This document shows positions 17,772 through 26,423 of a stretch of 33,207 nt of DNA, piece after piece. Source of the stretch: Cytophagales bacterium. GTDB lineage: Bacteria > Bacteroidota > Bacteroidia > Cytophagales > Cyclobacteriaceae. Under the pieces are notes generated by a model. The model saw only the letters and a program-made list of their open reading frames with translations. It had not been told where the DNA came from and made no database searches. The first letter of the stretch is position 1. Every line of letters starts with the position of its first letter. The DNA is taken from the NCBI GenBank assembly GCA_022360055.1, contig JAKSDO010000026.1, positions 1-33,207 of the forward strand, in the 5' to 3' direction. The position numbers and the translations under genes are program-made.

Positions 17772-18824
17772 ATGAATAAGCAGAAAGTAGCCATATATTT
17801 ATTTGGCATGCTGTTGTGGGGCTGTAGCAATCGGCAAGAAATAAAAAATATTGAAGTGTTCGGTGTGGAAAATCCGATTGTGCTACTAAACGGTACCTGG
17901 AAGTTTTCTATGGTGCCGCCAGAAAAATTCTGGGAAAACGACGTTGACTTTCAACGTTGGTCTGATATCCTTGTCCCTGGAGAATGTCAAATGCAGGGAT
18001 TTGCCATAAAGCATGATCGTCCATACGCTTACAAAACAACATTTCAAGTTCCACCAGATTATCTTGGACAGCAGATTTTGCTAAATTTTTATGGCGTCTA
18101 TAGCTATGCCCGGGTGTGGGTAAATGGACAATTTGTTAGAGATCATTTTGGCGGATTTACAAAACGGAGCTGTGATATTACCGGTATTGTTTCTGCAGGA
18201 GAAAAGGCAATTTTAACTGTTGAAATTGTGGACCGCACAGATGATATATCTTATGGCAGCGGGTATGCCAAACACCAGATCGGCGGTATTTTACGTGATG
18301 TAGAACTGGCTGCGCTTCCAAAACAGAATTTCAGGAAATTGCATTTTGAAACCGATTTAGATGAAAACTATAAAAACGCCGAACTGAAAGTCGCTTATGA
18401 ATTGAATCAAAATTCTCCGGTAAAAATTAAAATTAAGTTACTGGATGCTAAAAAAAACCTGGTCATGGCCTTGGAGGAAGAGGCTAAATCTCAATCCGGG
18501 CAAATTTCAATCCCAATTGAAAATCCAAGGAAATGGGATGCAGAACACCCGAATTTATACACTGTTATTACATCCTTAATTGAACATGGAGAAACAACAT
18601 TTAAAATTTCCAAAAATATTGGTTTTCGCGAAGTAGTATTAGATCGAAACAGGCTGCTTGTTAATGGGAAACCGGCATGCCGATTCGATAAAATTGATGG
18701 AGAAAATATCTTATTTATCAATGATATGTGGGATTATAACAGTTTACTTTGGGGAAATTATATGAAGTTAATTCCCTCTGAAAATGAATGGCAGGGCCAG
18801 ATTTTTATGAAAATTTCAAATTAG
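17772..18824 (+). CDS. GH2-like lipoprotein without catalytic domain
   Basis: The 350-residue protein starts with a lipoprotein signal (YLFGMLLWGC, lipid Cys at about 17). It then follows the GH2 plan: jelly roll (VLLNGTWKF, LVPGECQMQGFAI, VWVNGQFVRDHFGGF, QIGGILRDVEL) and Ig-like domain (NPRKWDAEHPNLYTV, IGFREV) up to VNGKP at residues 297-301. Where the barrel of the GH2 at 13116 continues IKLHGVNRH, this one switches at about residue 302 (near 18675) to an unrelated 49-residue tail (RFDKIDGENILFINDMWDYN onwards). Both catalytic Glu residues are absent. It most likely arose by deletion fusing a GH2 head to the end of another gene. It could be dead, or kept as a surface or periplasmic glycan-binding lipoprotein, since the frame is open and the SDR gene follows directly. 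Confidence 0.8.
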   Translation: MNKQKVAIYLFGMLLWGCSNRQEIKNIEVFGVENPIVLLNGTWKFSMVPPEKFWENDVDFQRWSDILVPGECQMQGFAIKHDRPYAYKTTFQVPPDYLGQQILLNFYGVYSYARVWVNGQFVRDHFGGFTKRSCDITGIVSAGEKAILTVEIVDRTDDISYGSGYAKHQIGGILRDVELAALPKQNFRKLHFETDLDENYKNAELKVAYELNQNSPVKIKIKLLDAKKNLVMALEEEAKSQSGQISIPIENPRKWDAEHPNLYTVITSLIEHGETTFKISKNIGFREVVLDRNRLLVNGKPACRFDKIDGENILFINDMWDYNSLLWGNYMKLIPSENEWQGQIFMKISN

Positions 18825-18830
18825 TATGTG

Positions 18831-19619
18831 ATGTTACCTATAGACTTAAAAAATAAAATAGCTATTGTAACTGGTGTGTCAAGCGGTATTGGCGCTGGTG
18901 TAGCCAAAGTGCTGGCACAGGCAGGGTGCAATGTGAGTGGCTGTAGCCGAACTGAAAAATCAAATGACAAGGTAATTTCATTTATTGCCTCGATTGAAAA
19001 ATATGGCCGGCAGGCATTTTATCAGTCTGTTGATGTTAACCAACCCGACCAGATACATTCATTTGTTAAAAGTGTTGGAGAATATTTTGGACAAATTGAT
19101 CTGGTTGTCTCCAATGCTGGTGTAAATTTCTTTAAGGGGGCCGAGCAATGCACTGATATCGAATGGGATCAAAACATCGACCTTAACCTGGCATCCCATT
19201 GGCGTTTGGCAAAGTTTTGCAAGCCATGGTTGGAGAGGTCGGAGAATGGTGTTTTCCAGGTTATGTCTTCGAATCATGCCTATTCCAGCATTCCGGGATG
19301 TTTTCCATACAATGTTACAAAGACGGCATTAACCGGACTTGTAAGAGCTTTGGCCATTGAGTGGGGACCTGCAATACGAGTTGTGGGTATTGCTCCAGGA
19401 TTTATTGAAACTCCGGGTAATGATCTTTGGTTTGATTCTTTCTCTGATCCGCAGAAGGAACGAAATCGAACAATTCAACTTCACCCTACTGGGAAGCTCG
19501 GTACTTCCGAAGAAATCGGTGGTCTATGTGCCTTCCTTGCAAGTGATTATGCTAATTTTATGACTGGGACAACATATCTTGTCGATGGAGGCAGATCAGC
19601 ATTGATGCAGGATAATTGA
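18831..19619 (+). CDS. SDR-family NAD(P)-dependent dehydrogenase
   Basis: This is a classical short-chain dehydrogenase, cytoplasmic, probably oxidising a sugar to its lactone. The cofactor loop is TGVSSGIG at residues 14-21, NAGV follows at mid-protein, and the catalytic Ser, Tyr and Lys are in SSNHAYSSIPGCFPYNVTK. The C-terminus TGTTYLVDGG is standard. I take the ATG at 18831 (262 residues), just past the GTG at 18828. The gene starts 6 bp after the GH2-like lipoprotein and its stop overlaps the ATG of the lactonase gene, which argues for coupled translation and a shared pathway. The substrate is inferred from the neighbours. Confidence 0.9.
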   Translation: MLPIDLKNKIAIVTGVSSGIGAGVAKVLAQAGCNVSGCSRTEKSNDKVISFIASIEKYGRQAFYQSVDVNQPDQIHSFVKSVGEYFGQIDLVVSNAGVNFFKGAEQCTDIEWDQNIDLNLASHWRLAKFCKPWLERSENGVFQVMSSNHAYSSIPGCFPYNVTKTALTGLVRALAIEWGPAIRVVGIAPGFIETPGNDLWFDSFSDPQKERNRTIQLHPTGKLGTSEEIGGLCAFLASDYANFMTGTTYLVDGGRSALMQDN

Positions 19620-20494
19620 TGAAAACTGATTTATTTATAAGTGCTGGTAATTGTTTAGGAGAAGGACCTGTTTGGGACCACAAACGAAATGAGCTTTTGT
19701 GGGTGGATATTGAATGTCAACTATTATGTTTTTGTAATACGGATACAGGAGATATCACTGTGCTTGAAATGGATAGTATGATTGGAGCAGCAGTTCCCGT
19801 TGATGAGCAATCAAAATATCTTGTTGCTCTTCAAAGTGGTATAAAATTATTTGACAGGGCGACGGGAAAATACCAAACTTTGGCTGATCCTGAAAGTCAT
19901 CTCCCGATGAATAGATATAATGACGGCAAATGTGATCCGGCCGGAAGATTTTGGATTGGTAGTATGTCAGTCGATTTGAAAATGGGTGCAGGATCATTGT
20001 ACTGTATAGGACCGGATAATCAAGCACTTAAAAAAAAATCGAATATTACCATTTCCAACGGGATTGCCTGGTCTTCTGATCATTCATTAATGTATTATAT
20101 TGATACACCAACACAAAAAATCCGGATTTTTAACTACGACATAAACACTGGAGACATTACACATGCAAATGCTGAAATATTGATCCCGAAGTCATATGGA
20201 GCTCCGGACGGTATGACAATTGATGAGAATGGAAATCTCTGGGTCGCATTATGGGGAGGTTTTGCTGTAGGATGTTGGGATTCAAAATCTGGAAAATTGC
20301 TGAGGAAAATAGAAATTCCTGTGCCTAATATAACCAGTTGCGTATTTGGAGGTAAAAATCTGGACAAACTGTTCATAACAACAGCACGTTCAGGTTTAAG
20401 CGAAATTGAGCTTGAAAAATATCCATCAAGTGGAGATGTTTTTATTGCCGACGTAGGAGTAAAAGGGATAAAGACAAGTTTTTTTAATTGCTAA
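19619..20494 (+). CDS. SMP-30/gluconolactonase-family lactonase
   Basis: This is a six-bladed propeller hydrolase that opens sugar lactones to aldonic acids; it is cytoplasmic (no signal peptide). Expected metal ligands are visible: E15 in LGEGPVWD, N147 in ISNGIAW and D197 in APDGMTIDENGNLW. The 291 residues are normal. The ATG at 19619 overlaps the SDR stop by one base (TGATG); a TTG three bases earlier is a less likely start. The pairing dehydrogenase-lactonase, with a sugar-acid dehydratase nearby, is the standard set-up of a non-phosphorylating oxidative sugar route. Confidence 0.93.
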   Translation: MKTDLFISAGNCLGEGPVWDHKRNELLWVDIECQLLCFCNTDTGDITVLEMDSMIGAAVPVDEQSKYLVALQSGIKLFDRATGKYQTLADPESHLPMNRYNDGKCDPAGRFWIGSMSVDLKMGAGSLYCIGPDNQALKKKSNITISNGIAWSSDHSLMYYIDTPTQKIRIFNYDINTGDITHANAEILIPKSYGAPDGMTIDENGNLWVALWGGFAVGCWDSKSGKLLRKIEIPVPNITSCVFGGKNLDKLFITTARSGLSEIELEKYPSSGDVFIADVGVKGIKTSFFNC

Positions 20495-20660
20495 AATAAA
20501 GACAAATCGTATATTTTTTCTCAATAAAATTCCATTACTCGTTGTTTTTCAGTTGATTAAGTTCTGTAGCGATGCCTTAAGTAATAGCTTTTCAAGAGAT
20601 ACATAAGAGATGTCAAAGTATTTTTATCCATAGATTTTAGTTTTGTCAGAATGACACAAT

Positions 20661-20709
20661 TGCCGAGCTAGAGTAATGCGTGCCAAGCTATAGTAATGCG
20701 TCCTCGGCA
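20661..20709. promoter_or_regulatory. Hairpin enclosing two 16-bp direct repeats
   Basis: tgccgag (20661-20667) pairs with ctcggca (20703-20709) and TTTTT follows. Inside are agctagagtaatgcgt (20666-20681) and agctatagtaatgcgt (20686-20701), 15 of 16 identical with a 20-bp period. It can be read as an AraC-type direct-repeat operator or as a terminator for the lactonase transcript. Confidence 0.5.
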
Positions 20710-20923
20710 TTTTTATCACAACCGTAAAATTTGATTTGCTAAATAAATCCTTTTGGATTAAACAATTAGCATTTTGTATTGCTCGAATCAAAACACATAG
20801 CATTAGTATGATTGGTCGGTTTTATATCACAAAATTGCCCAAAATCAATATGGGTCGAAAAAATGGGCAAAAATAGTTGATAATGTTGCAATAAAAGAAG
20901 GAGTTTTGGATTTCGACAGAAAG

Positions 20924-20931
20924 TAAATTTG
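20924..20931 (+). promoter_or_regulatory. Possible -7 box for susC
   Basis: TAAATTTG fits TAnnTTTG, 145 nt before the susC ATG. The nearest TTG (20906-20908) is only 15 nt away, so this is tentative. Confidence 0.3.
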
Positions 20932-21076
20932 AATAGTAAAACTGTTGTAATGAGGTTTTTATTCGACTGCATTACAATTTATTATTCACCACAAAATTAT
21001 TCCATATGGAAAGAACCATTGTTAAAAAACAAGAAAATTAGAGAATTTATTTTAGTGAAAAAAAGTATCAAAAAAA

Positions 21077-24000
21077 ATGAAAAAACTATTTACAATGGAA
21101 TTTTTGCCTGGGGCTAAATTATTGAGTAAAGGAGTATTTTTAATGCTATTCTTAGCAAATTTTGCCTTGGTTGCAAACGGAGGAATTTCAGAACCTCACA
21201 TGCAAGAGAAAACGATCACAGGAACGGTGACAACAGATGAAGATAATACAGGTTTGCCTGGAGTAAATGTGATCTTAAAAGGGACTTCAATTGGTACAGT
21301 GACTGATATTGAAGGAAACTATAAAATTGACGTTGAAGGTGAGAGCGCAATTTTAGTTTTTAGTTCAGTTGGTTATGCCGTTGAGGAATTAGCTGTTGGA
21401 AATAAAACAGTTATAGATGTAGCCTTAACTCCTGATATCAAAGCCTTGGAGGAAATAGTTGTAGTTGGTTATGGCGAGCAGAGAAAGGTTAATATTACAG
21501 GCGCGGTTGCAACAATTGATAAAGAATTAATTGAAAACCGTCCCATTACGAATGGAACGCAGGCCTTGCAAGGTGTTACAGCCGGTGTTTTTGTTCACCA
21601 GAACTCCGGCCAACCGGGTAATGATGCAGCCACGATCAGAATCAGGGGATTTGGTACGCTTGGGAATAATAATGCCCTAATCATTGTAGATGGAATTCAG
21701 GGATCACTGAATGACATAAATCCTAATGATATTGAAAATATATCTGTATTGAAGGATGCGGCATCAGCTTCCATTTATGGAGTACGTGGTGCTAATGGCG
21801 TGGTATTGGTGACAACCAAAAGAGGCAAAAAGGGTAAAATGAGTATAAATTATAACGGCTACTATGGATGGCAGGAAGCCACAACATTACCAGATGTTAT
21901 TACAAATTCTTCTCAATACATGGAAATGTTTAATGAGGCAGTATTAAACGAAGATCCTACTGCTACGACTCCATTTACCCAGGATCAAATTAATGAATTC
22001 AATACGTATGATCCGTACGTTACACCAAACACCGACTGGAACGACTTAGCTTTCAGAACAGCTAAAATTACGGATCACAATGTGACTTTTTCAGGTGGAA
22101 CTGACAACGTGAACTATGCTGTATCTTTAAGTTATCTTAATCAGGAGGGAATTTTTATTGGTACGGATAAAGAAAGATATAACATTAGAATTAACCTGGA
22201 TTCAAAGGTATCTGAAAAGTTTAATTGGGGAATCAGTTTATCGGGAAGTCAAACTGAAATAAACGAACCTACAGGAGGCGCGGGAGCTACCATTACCAAT
22301 GCCATGCGTGCTGCCCCTATGCATGTTCCTTTTCTTGAGGACGGAAGATATGGAAATACATGGTTAAGTATTCTGAACAAGAACTATCAACACCCGATAT
22401 CTATGGCTACAGATGGTGAAAACAATGATCAAATAGGTCAGGTATTGGGGAACATTTTTGCAGAGTTGGAAATTGTAAAAGGTTTGAAATTTAAACAAGT
22501 TGCAGGAGTTCAGCGATATTCTAGTCTGAATTCCAAATTTGCGCCTAAAGAGTTTTCTTACGATCCCAAAACGTTTACTCCGGGTGCGATAGAAAACAGA
22601 TCATGGCGGGATATGGAAAACGCTCATAGAGATTTAACTCGAATTGAGTTGGTTAGTACACTTACCTATCAAAAGACCTGGGATAACCATGATGTTTCTG
22701 CCATGGTAGGATATAATCAAATAAGCAGCAGAGAGGATAAATTTAATGGAGGGATAAATGGATTGCCTGAGAACAACCAACTAAGAGAGTTAGATGCAGG
22801 ATCCACAAGTATGGCTACAGGAGGAAGTAGCTTGGACCTTGGACTTAAATCGCTTTTCGGTAGGTTGAATTATATTTATAATAATAGATATCTATTTGAA
22901 GCAAATTTAAGATATGATGGTTCATCGAGATTTGCCAAGGAAAACCGGTGGGGATTTTTCCCATCCGCATCATTGGGCTGGATAATATCAGAAGAAGCTT
23001 TTCTTGCAAGCTCGTACTGGATAGACAATCTTAAGTTAAGAGTTTCTTACGGTCAGCTTGGAAATGATCAAATTACGCCATTCCAATATCTTCCGACAAT
23101 AAGCTTAGGTCAGGATTATACCTTTAATGGACAAATGGTTGGAGGTGCTGCCCAGACAAAGCTTGAAAACCCGGATATAACCTGGGAAACCTCTATTCAG
23201 AAAAATATAGGTCTGGATCTGGCTGCTTTTAAAGGTAAACTGGGCGTGGAATTAGATTATTTCGAGAAAGAAACCAAAGATATACTGGCTACCATTAACA
23301 TTTCACAGGTAATTGGGGCACTTAGTCCTCCATTTGTTAATTTGGCTTCAGTAAAAAACAATGGGTTTGAAATGTTATTAAATCATAAAAATGAAGTTGG
23401 AGATTGGACCTATGGTGCAGATGCCAATTTTACATGGCTGTTAAATAATGAAGTTGTTGACCTTCCGGTGCCTCAAAAAGGATATAGACTGCGACAAGAA
23501 GGCGAAATGATGGATTCTTTCTACGCGATTAAAATGTTGGGAGTATTCCAGGATCAAGGTGAAATCGACGAGCATAAAGTGCAGCCGGATGCCAAGCCTG
23601 GGGATATTAAATTTGAGGACTTTAATGATGATGGTAGAATTGATAATGAGGACAGGCAGGTTGTTGGAAGGTCAATACCGGAGTTTGTGTATGGATTTTC
23701 ATTGAGAGCAGGATACAAAGGATTTGCGCTCTCTGCAATGTTCCAGGGAATTAAAAATGTAAATTCTTCTACTGAAGAAGAGATGAAACCATTCTTCAAT
23801 GGCGCCGGTGTCACTACAAGGTATTTAGATTCCTGGACCTCAGAAAATAAAAGCAATGAACTTCCAAGATTAACAAGAGGTACTTATCAGCCAAATTGGC
23901 GTCAATCGTCATTTTTGGTACAAGATGCTTCGTATCTCAGATTAAAAAACGTACAATTCTCATATACGTTCCCAACTGAAATGATCAAAAAGGCAAAAAT

Positions 24001-24148
24001 GAGTTACCTTAAGTTATACATTAATGCCCAGAATCTGCTGACCTTTACTAATTATATTGGACTGGATCCTGAAAAAGATCCGTTCAAATCAAGAGGGAGT
24101 TATCCTAATGTTGTTGTAACCACATTAGGACTTAATGTTCAATTTTAA
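21077..24148 (+). CDS. SusC-like TonB-dependent outer-membrane transporter
   Basis: This is the outer-membrane barrel that, with SusD, imports oligosaccharides or other glycans in a TonB-dependent way. A signal peptide ends near residue 36. A carboxypeptidase-D-like regulatory domain follows (TITGTVTTDEDNTGLPGVNV, about residues 46-120), then the plug (ALEEIVVVGYGEQRKVNITG, to about 255) and the barrel, which ends in an aromatic residue (LGLNVQF). No STN domain precedes the regulatory domain, so it is not of the type that signals to an anti-sigma factor. The 1023 residues are normal. SusD follows 28 bp later. A second Met (7) is an alternative start. The ligand is unknown. Confidence 0.96.
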   Translation: MKKLFTMEFLPGAKLLSKGVFLMLFLANFALVANGGISEPHMQEKTITGTVTTDEDNTGLPGVNVILKGTSIGTVTDIEGNYKIDVEGESAILVFSSVGYAVEELAVGNKTVIDVALTPDIKALEEIVVVGYGEQRKVNITGAVATIDKELIENRPITNGTQALQGVTAGVFVHQNSGQPGNDAATIRIRGFGTLGNNNALIIVDGIQGSLNDINPNDIENISVLKDAASASIYGVRGANGVVLVTTKRGKKGKMSINYNGYYGWQEATTLPDVITNSSQYMEMFNEAVLNEDPTATTPFTQDQINEFNTYDPYVTPNTDWNDLAFRTAKITDHNVTFSGGTDNVNYAVSLSYLNQEGIFIGTDKERYNIRINLDSKVSEKFNWGISLSGSQTEINEPTGGAGATITNAMRAAPMHVPFLEDGRYGNTWLSILNKNYQHPISMATDGENNDQIGQVLGNIFAELEIVKGLKFKQVAGVQRYSSLNSKFAPKEFSYDPKTFTPGAIENRSWRDMENAHRDLTRIELVSTLTYQKTWDNHDVSAMVGYNQISSREDKFNGGINGLPENNQLRELDAGSTSMATGGSSLDLGLKSLFGRLNYIYNNRYLFEANLRYDGSSRFAKENRWGFFPSASLGWIISEEAFLASSYWIDNLKLRVSYGQLGNDQITPFQYLPTISLGQDYTFNGQMVGGAAQTKLENPDITWETSIQKNIGLDLAAFKGKLGVELDYFEKETKDILATINISQVIGALSPPFVNLASVKNNGFEMLLNHKNEVGDWTYGADANFTWLLNNEVVDLPVPQKGYRLRQEGEMMDSFYAIKMLGVFQDQGEIDEHKVQPDAKPGDIKFEDFNDDGRIDNEDRQVVGRSIPEFVYGFSLRAGYKGFALSAMFQGIKNVNSSTEEEMKPFFNGAGVTTRYLDSWTSENKSNELPRLTRGTYQPNWRQSSFLVQDASYLRLKNVQFSYTFPTEMIKKAKMSYLKLYINAQNLLTFTNYIGLDPEKDPFKSRGSYPNVVVTTLGLNVQF

Positions 24149-24176
24149 TTATTGATAACAATAAAATGAAAAAATC

Positions 24177-25688
24177 ATGAGATATTCATTGAAAATATTA
24201 TTAGGCATTATCATGCTTATTGGTACGCATGCTTGTAACGATGTACTTGAAACCTCCCCTTCTACACAGCTTTCCCAAGACACTTTCTGGAAAACAACTA
24301 ATGATGCAGAATTGGGATTAAATGGAATTTACCGGATTCTTGGTGGTTACTGGTTGTATGGGGGTCAAATCTATCTGGATGTAATCAGTAATAACTCATA
24401 CAATAATTATCCTTGGGAAGGTTATACCGCTTTAGCAAATGGGACGCACGATGCCAATCAACCGGGTTGTGTTAACGGAAGATGGTCAACGTGTTGGAGA
24501 GGTATAGGTCGGGCAAATACCTTCCTGGCAAACATTGACAATGTCGATATGGATGATAATCATCGTGAGAAAATGAAAGCAGAGGCTTTATTTTTAAGAG
24601 CCGTATTTTACATCAATTTGGTGGATTTTTATGGCGGTGTACCGATATTACTTGATGCTCCTAACCTGGAACAAGGAACAGAGCCCAGGGCTACAAAAGA
24701 AGCTGTTATCAATCAAATCCTTATAGACCTTGATGCCGCTGCAGCAAAATTACCAGACTCATATTCAGGAAGTGATGTTGGTAGGGCAACCAAGGGTGCA
24801 GCAATTGGCATGAAGACAAGAGTATTGTTATACGATGAAAAATGGACTGAAGCTGCAGCAGCAGCTGAGGATGTAATGGATTTGGGTTATGGTCTTTTCG
24901 GTGACTATGGTGATTTATTCTTACCGGAAAATGAAAATAATGAAGAAATAATATTTGATGTTCAGTTTAAAAGCCCAGAGTTTGGACATGCATGGGACAC
25001 GTATATTTCTCCTTTGGGTGGTGCGACAAACGGTTGGTCATCATTGGTGCCTATGCAAAATTTAATTGATGATTATGAAATGATTGATGGATTGTCAATA
25101 GATGAATCACCGTTGTATGATCCTGATAATCCATTCAAAGATCGTGATCCAAGATTTGAGAGAACCTTTTGGTATCCGGGCACAACTATTAGTGGTACAC
25201 CCTTTGATCCATCCTCAAGTTATACAGGGTATGCCTACAGAAAGTATACCGAATATGATGAAAATCCTCGGCCTTTTATTCCATATCCCAATGGTTCCCA
25301 AACAAATGCTATTGTAGTCAGGTATGCAGATATACTTCTCATGTATGCGGAAGCTCAAAATGAAGATGTTGGCCCGGATCAAACAGTATATGATGCAATA
25401 AATGCAGTACGAAGAAGGGCGGATATGCCGCTTATTCCTCCTGGAAAAACCCAGGATGAAATGAGACAGATAATCAGACATGAAAGGAGAATTGAGTTGG
25501 TTTTTGAAGGTTGGCATTATAAAGATCTTCTGAGGTGGGGAATTGCACAGGATGAAATTGATGGACTTGTAGATCCGGGAGGAACAAGAAAATTCAATGA
25601 AGATCGCGACACACTCTGGCCAATTCCTAGCAGGGAGTTTGATATCGAGGGGACACCTCTGGAGCAGAATCCGAATTATGGAAAATAG
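24177..25688 (+). CDS. SusD/RagB-like outer-membrane lipoprotein
   Basis: This is the surface lipoprotein lid of the SusC transporter and captures the glycan. The lipobox IGTHAC places the lipidated Cys at residue 20. The N-terminal SusD-like domain contains TPR helices (ALFLRAVFYINLVDFYGGVPIL), and the C-terminal RagB/SusD block contains IVVRYADILLMYAEAQNE, INAVRRRADMP and IRHERRIELVFEGWHYKDLL, ending NPNYGK. The 503 residues are full length. It pairs with the upstream SusC and is followed by a strong terminator. Confidence 0.96.
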   Translation: MRYSLKILLGIIMLIGTHACNDVLETSPSTQLSQDTFWKTTNDAELGLNGIYRILGGYWLYGGQIYLDVISNNSYNNYPWEGYTALANGTHDANQPGCVNGRWSTCWRGIGRANTFLANIDNVDMDDNHREKMKAEALFLRAVFYINLVDFYGGVPILLDAPNLEQGTEPRATKEAVINQILIDLDAAAAKLPDSYSGSDVGRATKGAAIGMKTRVLLYDEKWTEAAAAAEDVMDLGYGLFGDYGDLFLPENENNEEIIFDVQFKSPEFGHAWDTYISPLGGATNGWSSLVPMQNLIDDYEMIDGLSIDESPLYDPDNPFKDRDPRFERTFWYPGTTISGTPFDPSSSYTGYAYRKYTEYDENPRPFIPYPNGSQTNAIVVRYADILLMYAEAQNEDVGPDQTVYDAINAVRRRADMPLIPPGKTQDEMRQIIRHERRIELVFEGWHYKDLLRWGIAQDEIDGLVDPGGTRKFNEDRDTLWPIPSREFDIEGTPLEQNPNYGK

Positions 25689-26008
25689 CATTGTCTATAA
25701 ATTTTTAAGCAAAAAAGGAATATGCTGAAGAAATCAGCATATTCCTTTTTTGTTTTAGGCGATGTGAATTGAAGATCTTCAGCTTGCTGTAAGATGGAGA
25801 AAAAAAATCAACCTTTCTTTGTTGACTCTCAGTGGGACTTAATAAAAACGGTAAAATTTGTCAACTATTGAATACATGCTGATACTCTTCCCGATTATTG
25901 TACGCACTATAAGATTTTTTTATAGAAATACGCTCTATTGGAATAGCAAAAACATGAAAAGAAAGACACTATTGAATTTTACCTGCTTTAATTCCTATTT
26001 ATTTTAGG
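25689..26008. other. Gene-free gap after susD
   Basis: Apart from the terminator at its left end I see only AT-rich sequence with short stop-broken frames (a 17-codon ATG frame near 25954 is not convincing). Confidence 0.5.
25711..25751 (+). terminator. Strong terminator after susD
   Basis: An 18-bp perfect stem, aaaaaaggaatatgctga (25711-25728) / tcagcatattcctttttt (25734-25751), has a five-base loop and ends in a T run. It closes the susCD transcript and could work in both directions. Confidence 0.92.
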
Positions 26009-26320
26009 ATGCTAAAAAGTAATAGACACAGACTTATTCTTAATGAATTATTATCGCATGATAGCATAAGGGTTAATAAATTGAGGAAAATACTAAATGT
26101 TTCTGTAGATACTATTATAAGAGATCTTAAAGAGCTTGAGGCAAATGGTCAGCTAATTAAAGTACATGGTGGGGCAATTCGACAATCTTATATACCAAGT
26201 TTTAAAAAGCGAAAAATCCAACAAATAAAAATAAAACATAACATCGGAAAAAAGGCCCGCAATCTGCTTGAAGATGATCAGCTCTTGCCATTTTCTTTTC
26301 GAGGCATTAATATAATTTAA
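26009..26320 (+). pseudogene. Truncated DeoR-family regulator
   Basis: The first 60 or so residues are a DeoR helix-turn-helix (NRHRLILNELLSHDSIRVNK, VSVDTIIRDLKELEANGQLI, then KVHGGA), followed by the start of the linker (HNIGKKARNLLEDDQ). The family's C-terminal sugar-phosphate-sensing domain of about 160 residues, which should begin with a DGGTT-type motif, is missing: the frame ends after 103 codons and nothing like it appears in other frames before the next gene. It is a broken gene, or at most a DNA-binding fragment that no longer senses its effector. It once probably controlled neighbouring sugar genes. Confidence 0.75.
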
Positions 26321-26423
26321 AATTGTGATGCGTTGAAGTACCGTATAGTAGATCATACACGAATAATCAACTATTTGGTTGTATTTCATCCATTTTATAT
26401 TTCCATCTTAATTTTTGCTTAGA

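Larger units (their letters stand above)
20495..21076. other. Gene-free region upstream of susC
   Basis: There is no coding sequence. It holds a hairpin with tandem repeats (20661-20709), an inverted repeat ttgccca (20835-20841) / tgggcaa (20864-20870), and a -7-like box at 20924-20931. Together they make this the likely control region of susC-susD. Confidence 0.6.

Noticed and set aside
25215-25691. 158-codon antisense ORF in susD
   Set aside because: Shadow of a strongly conserved SusD gene; composition artefact.
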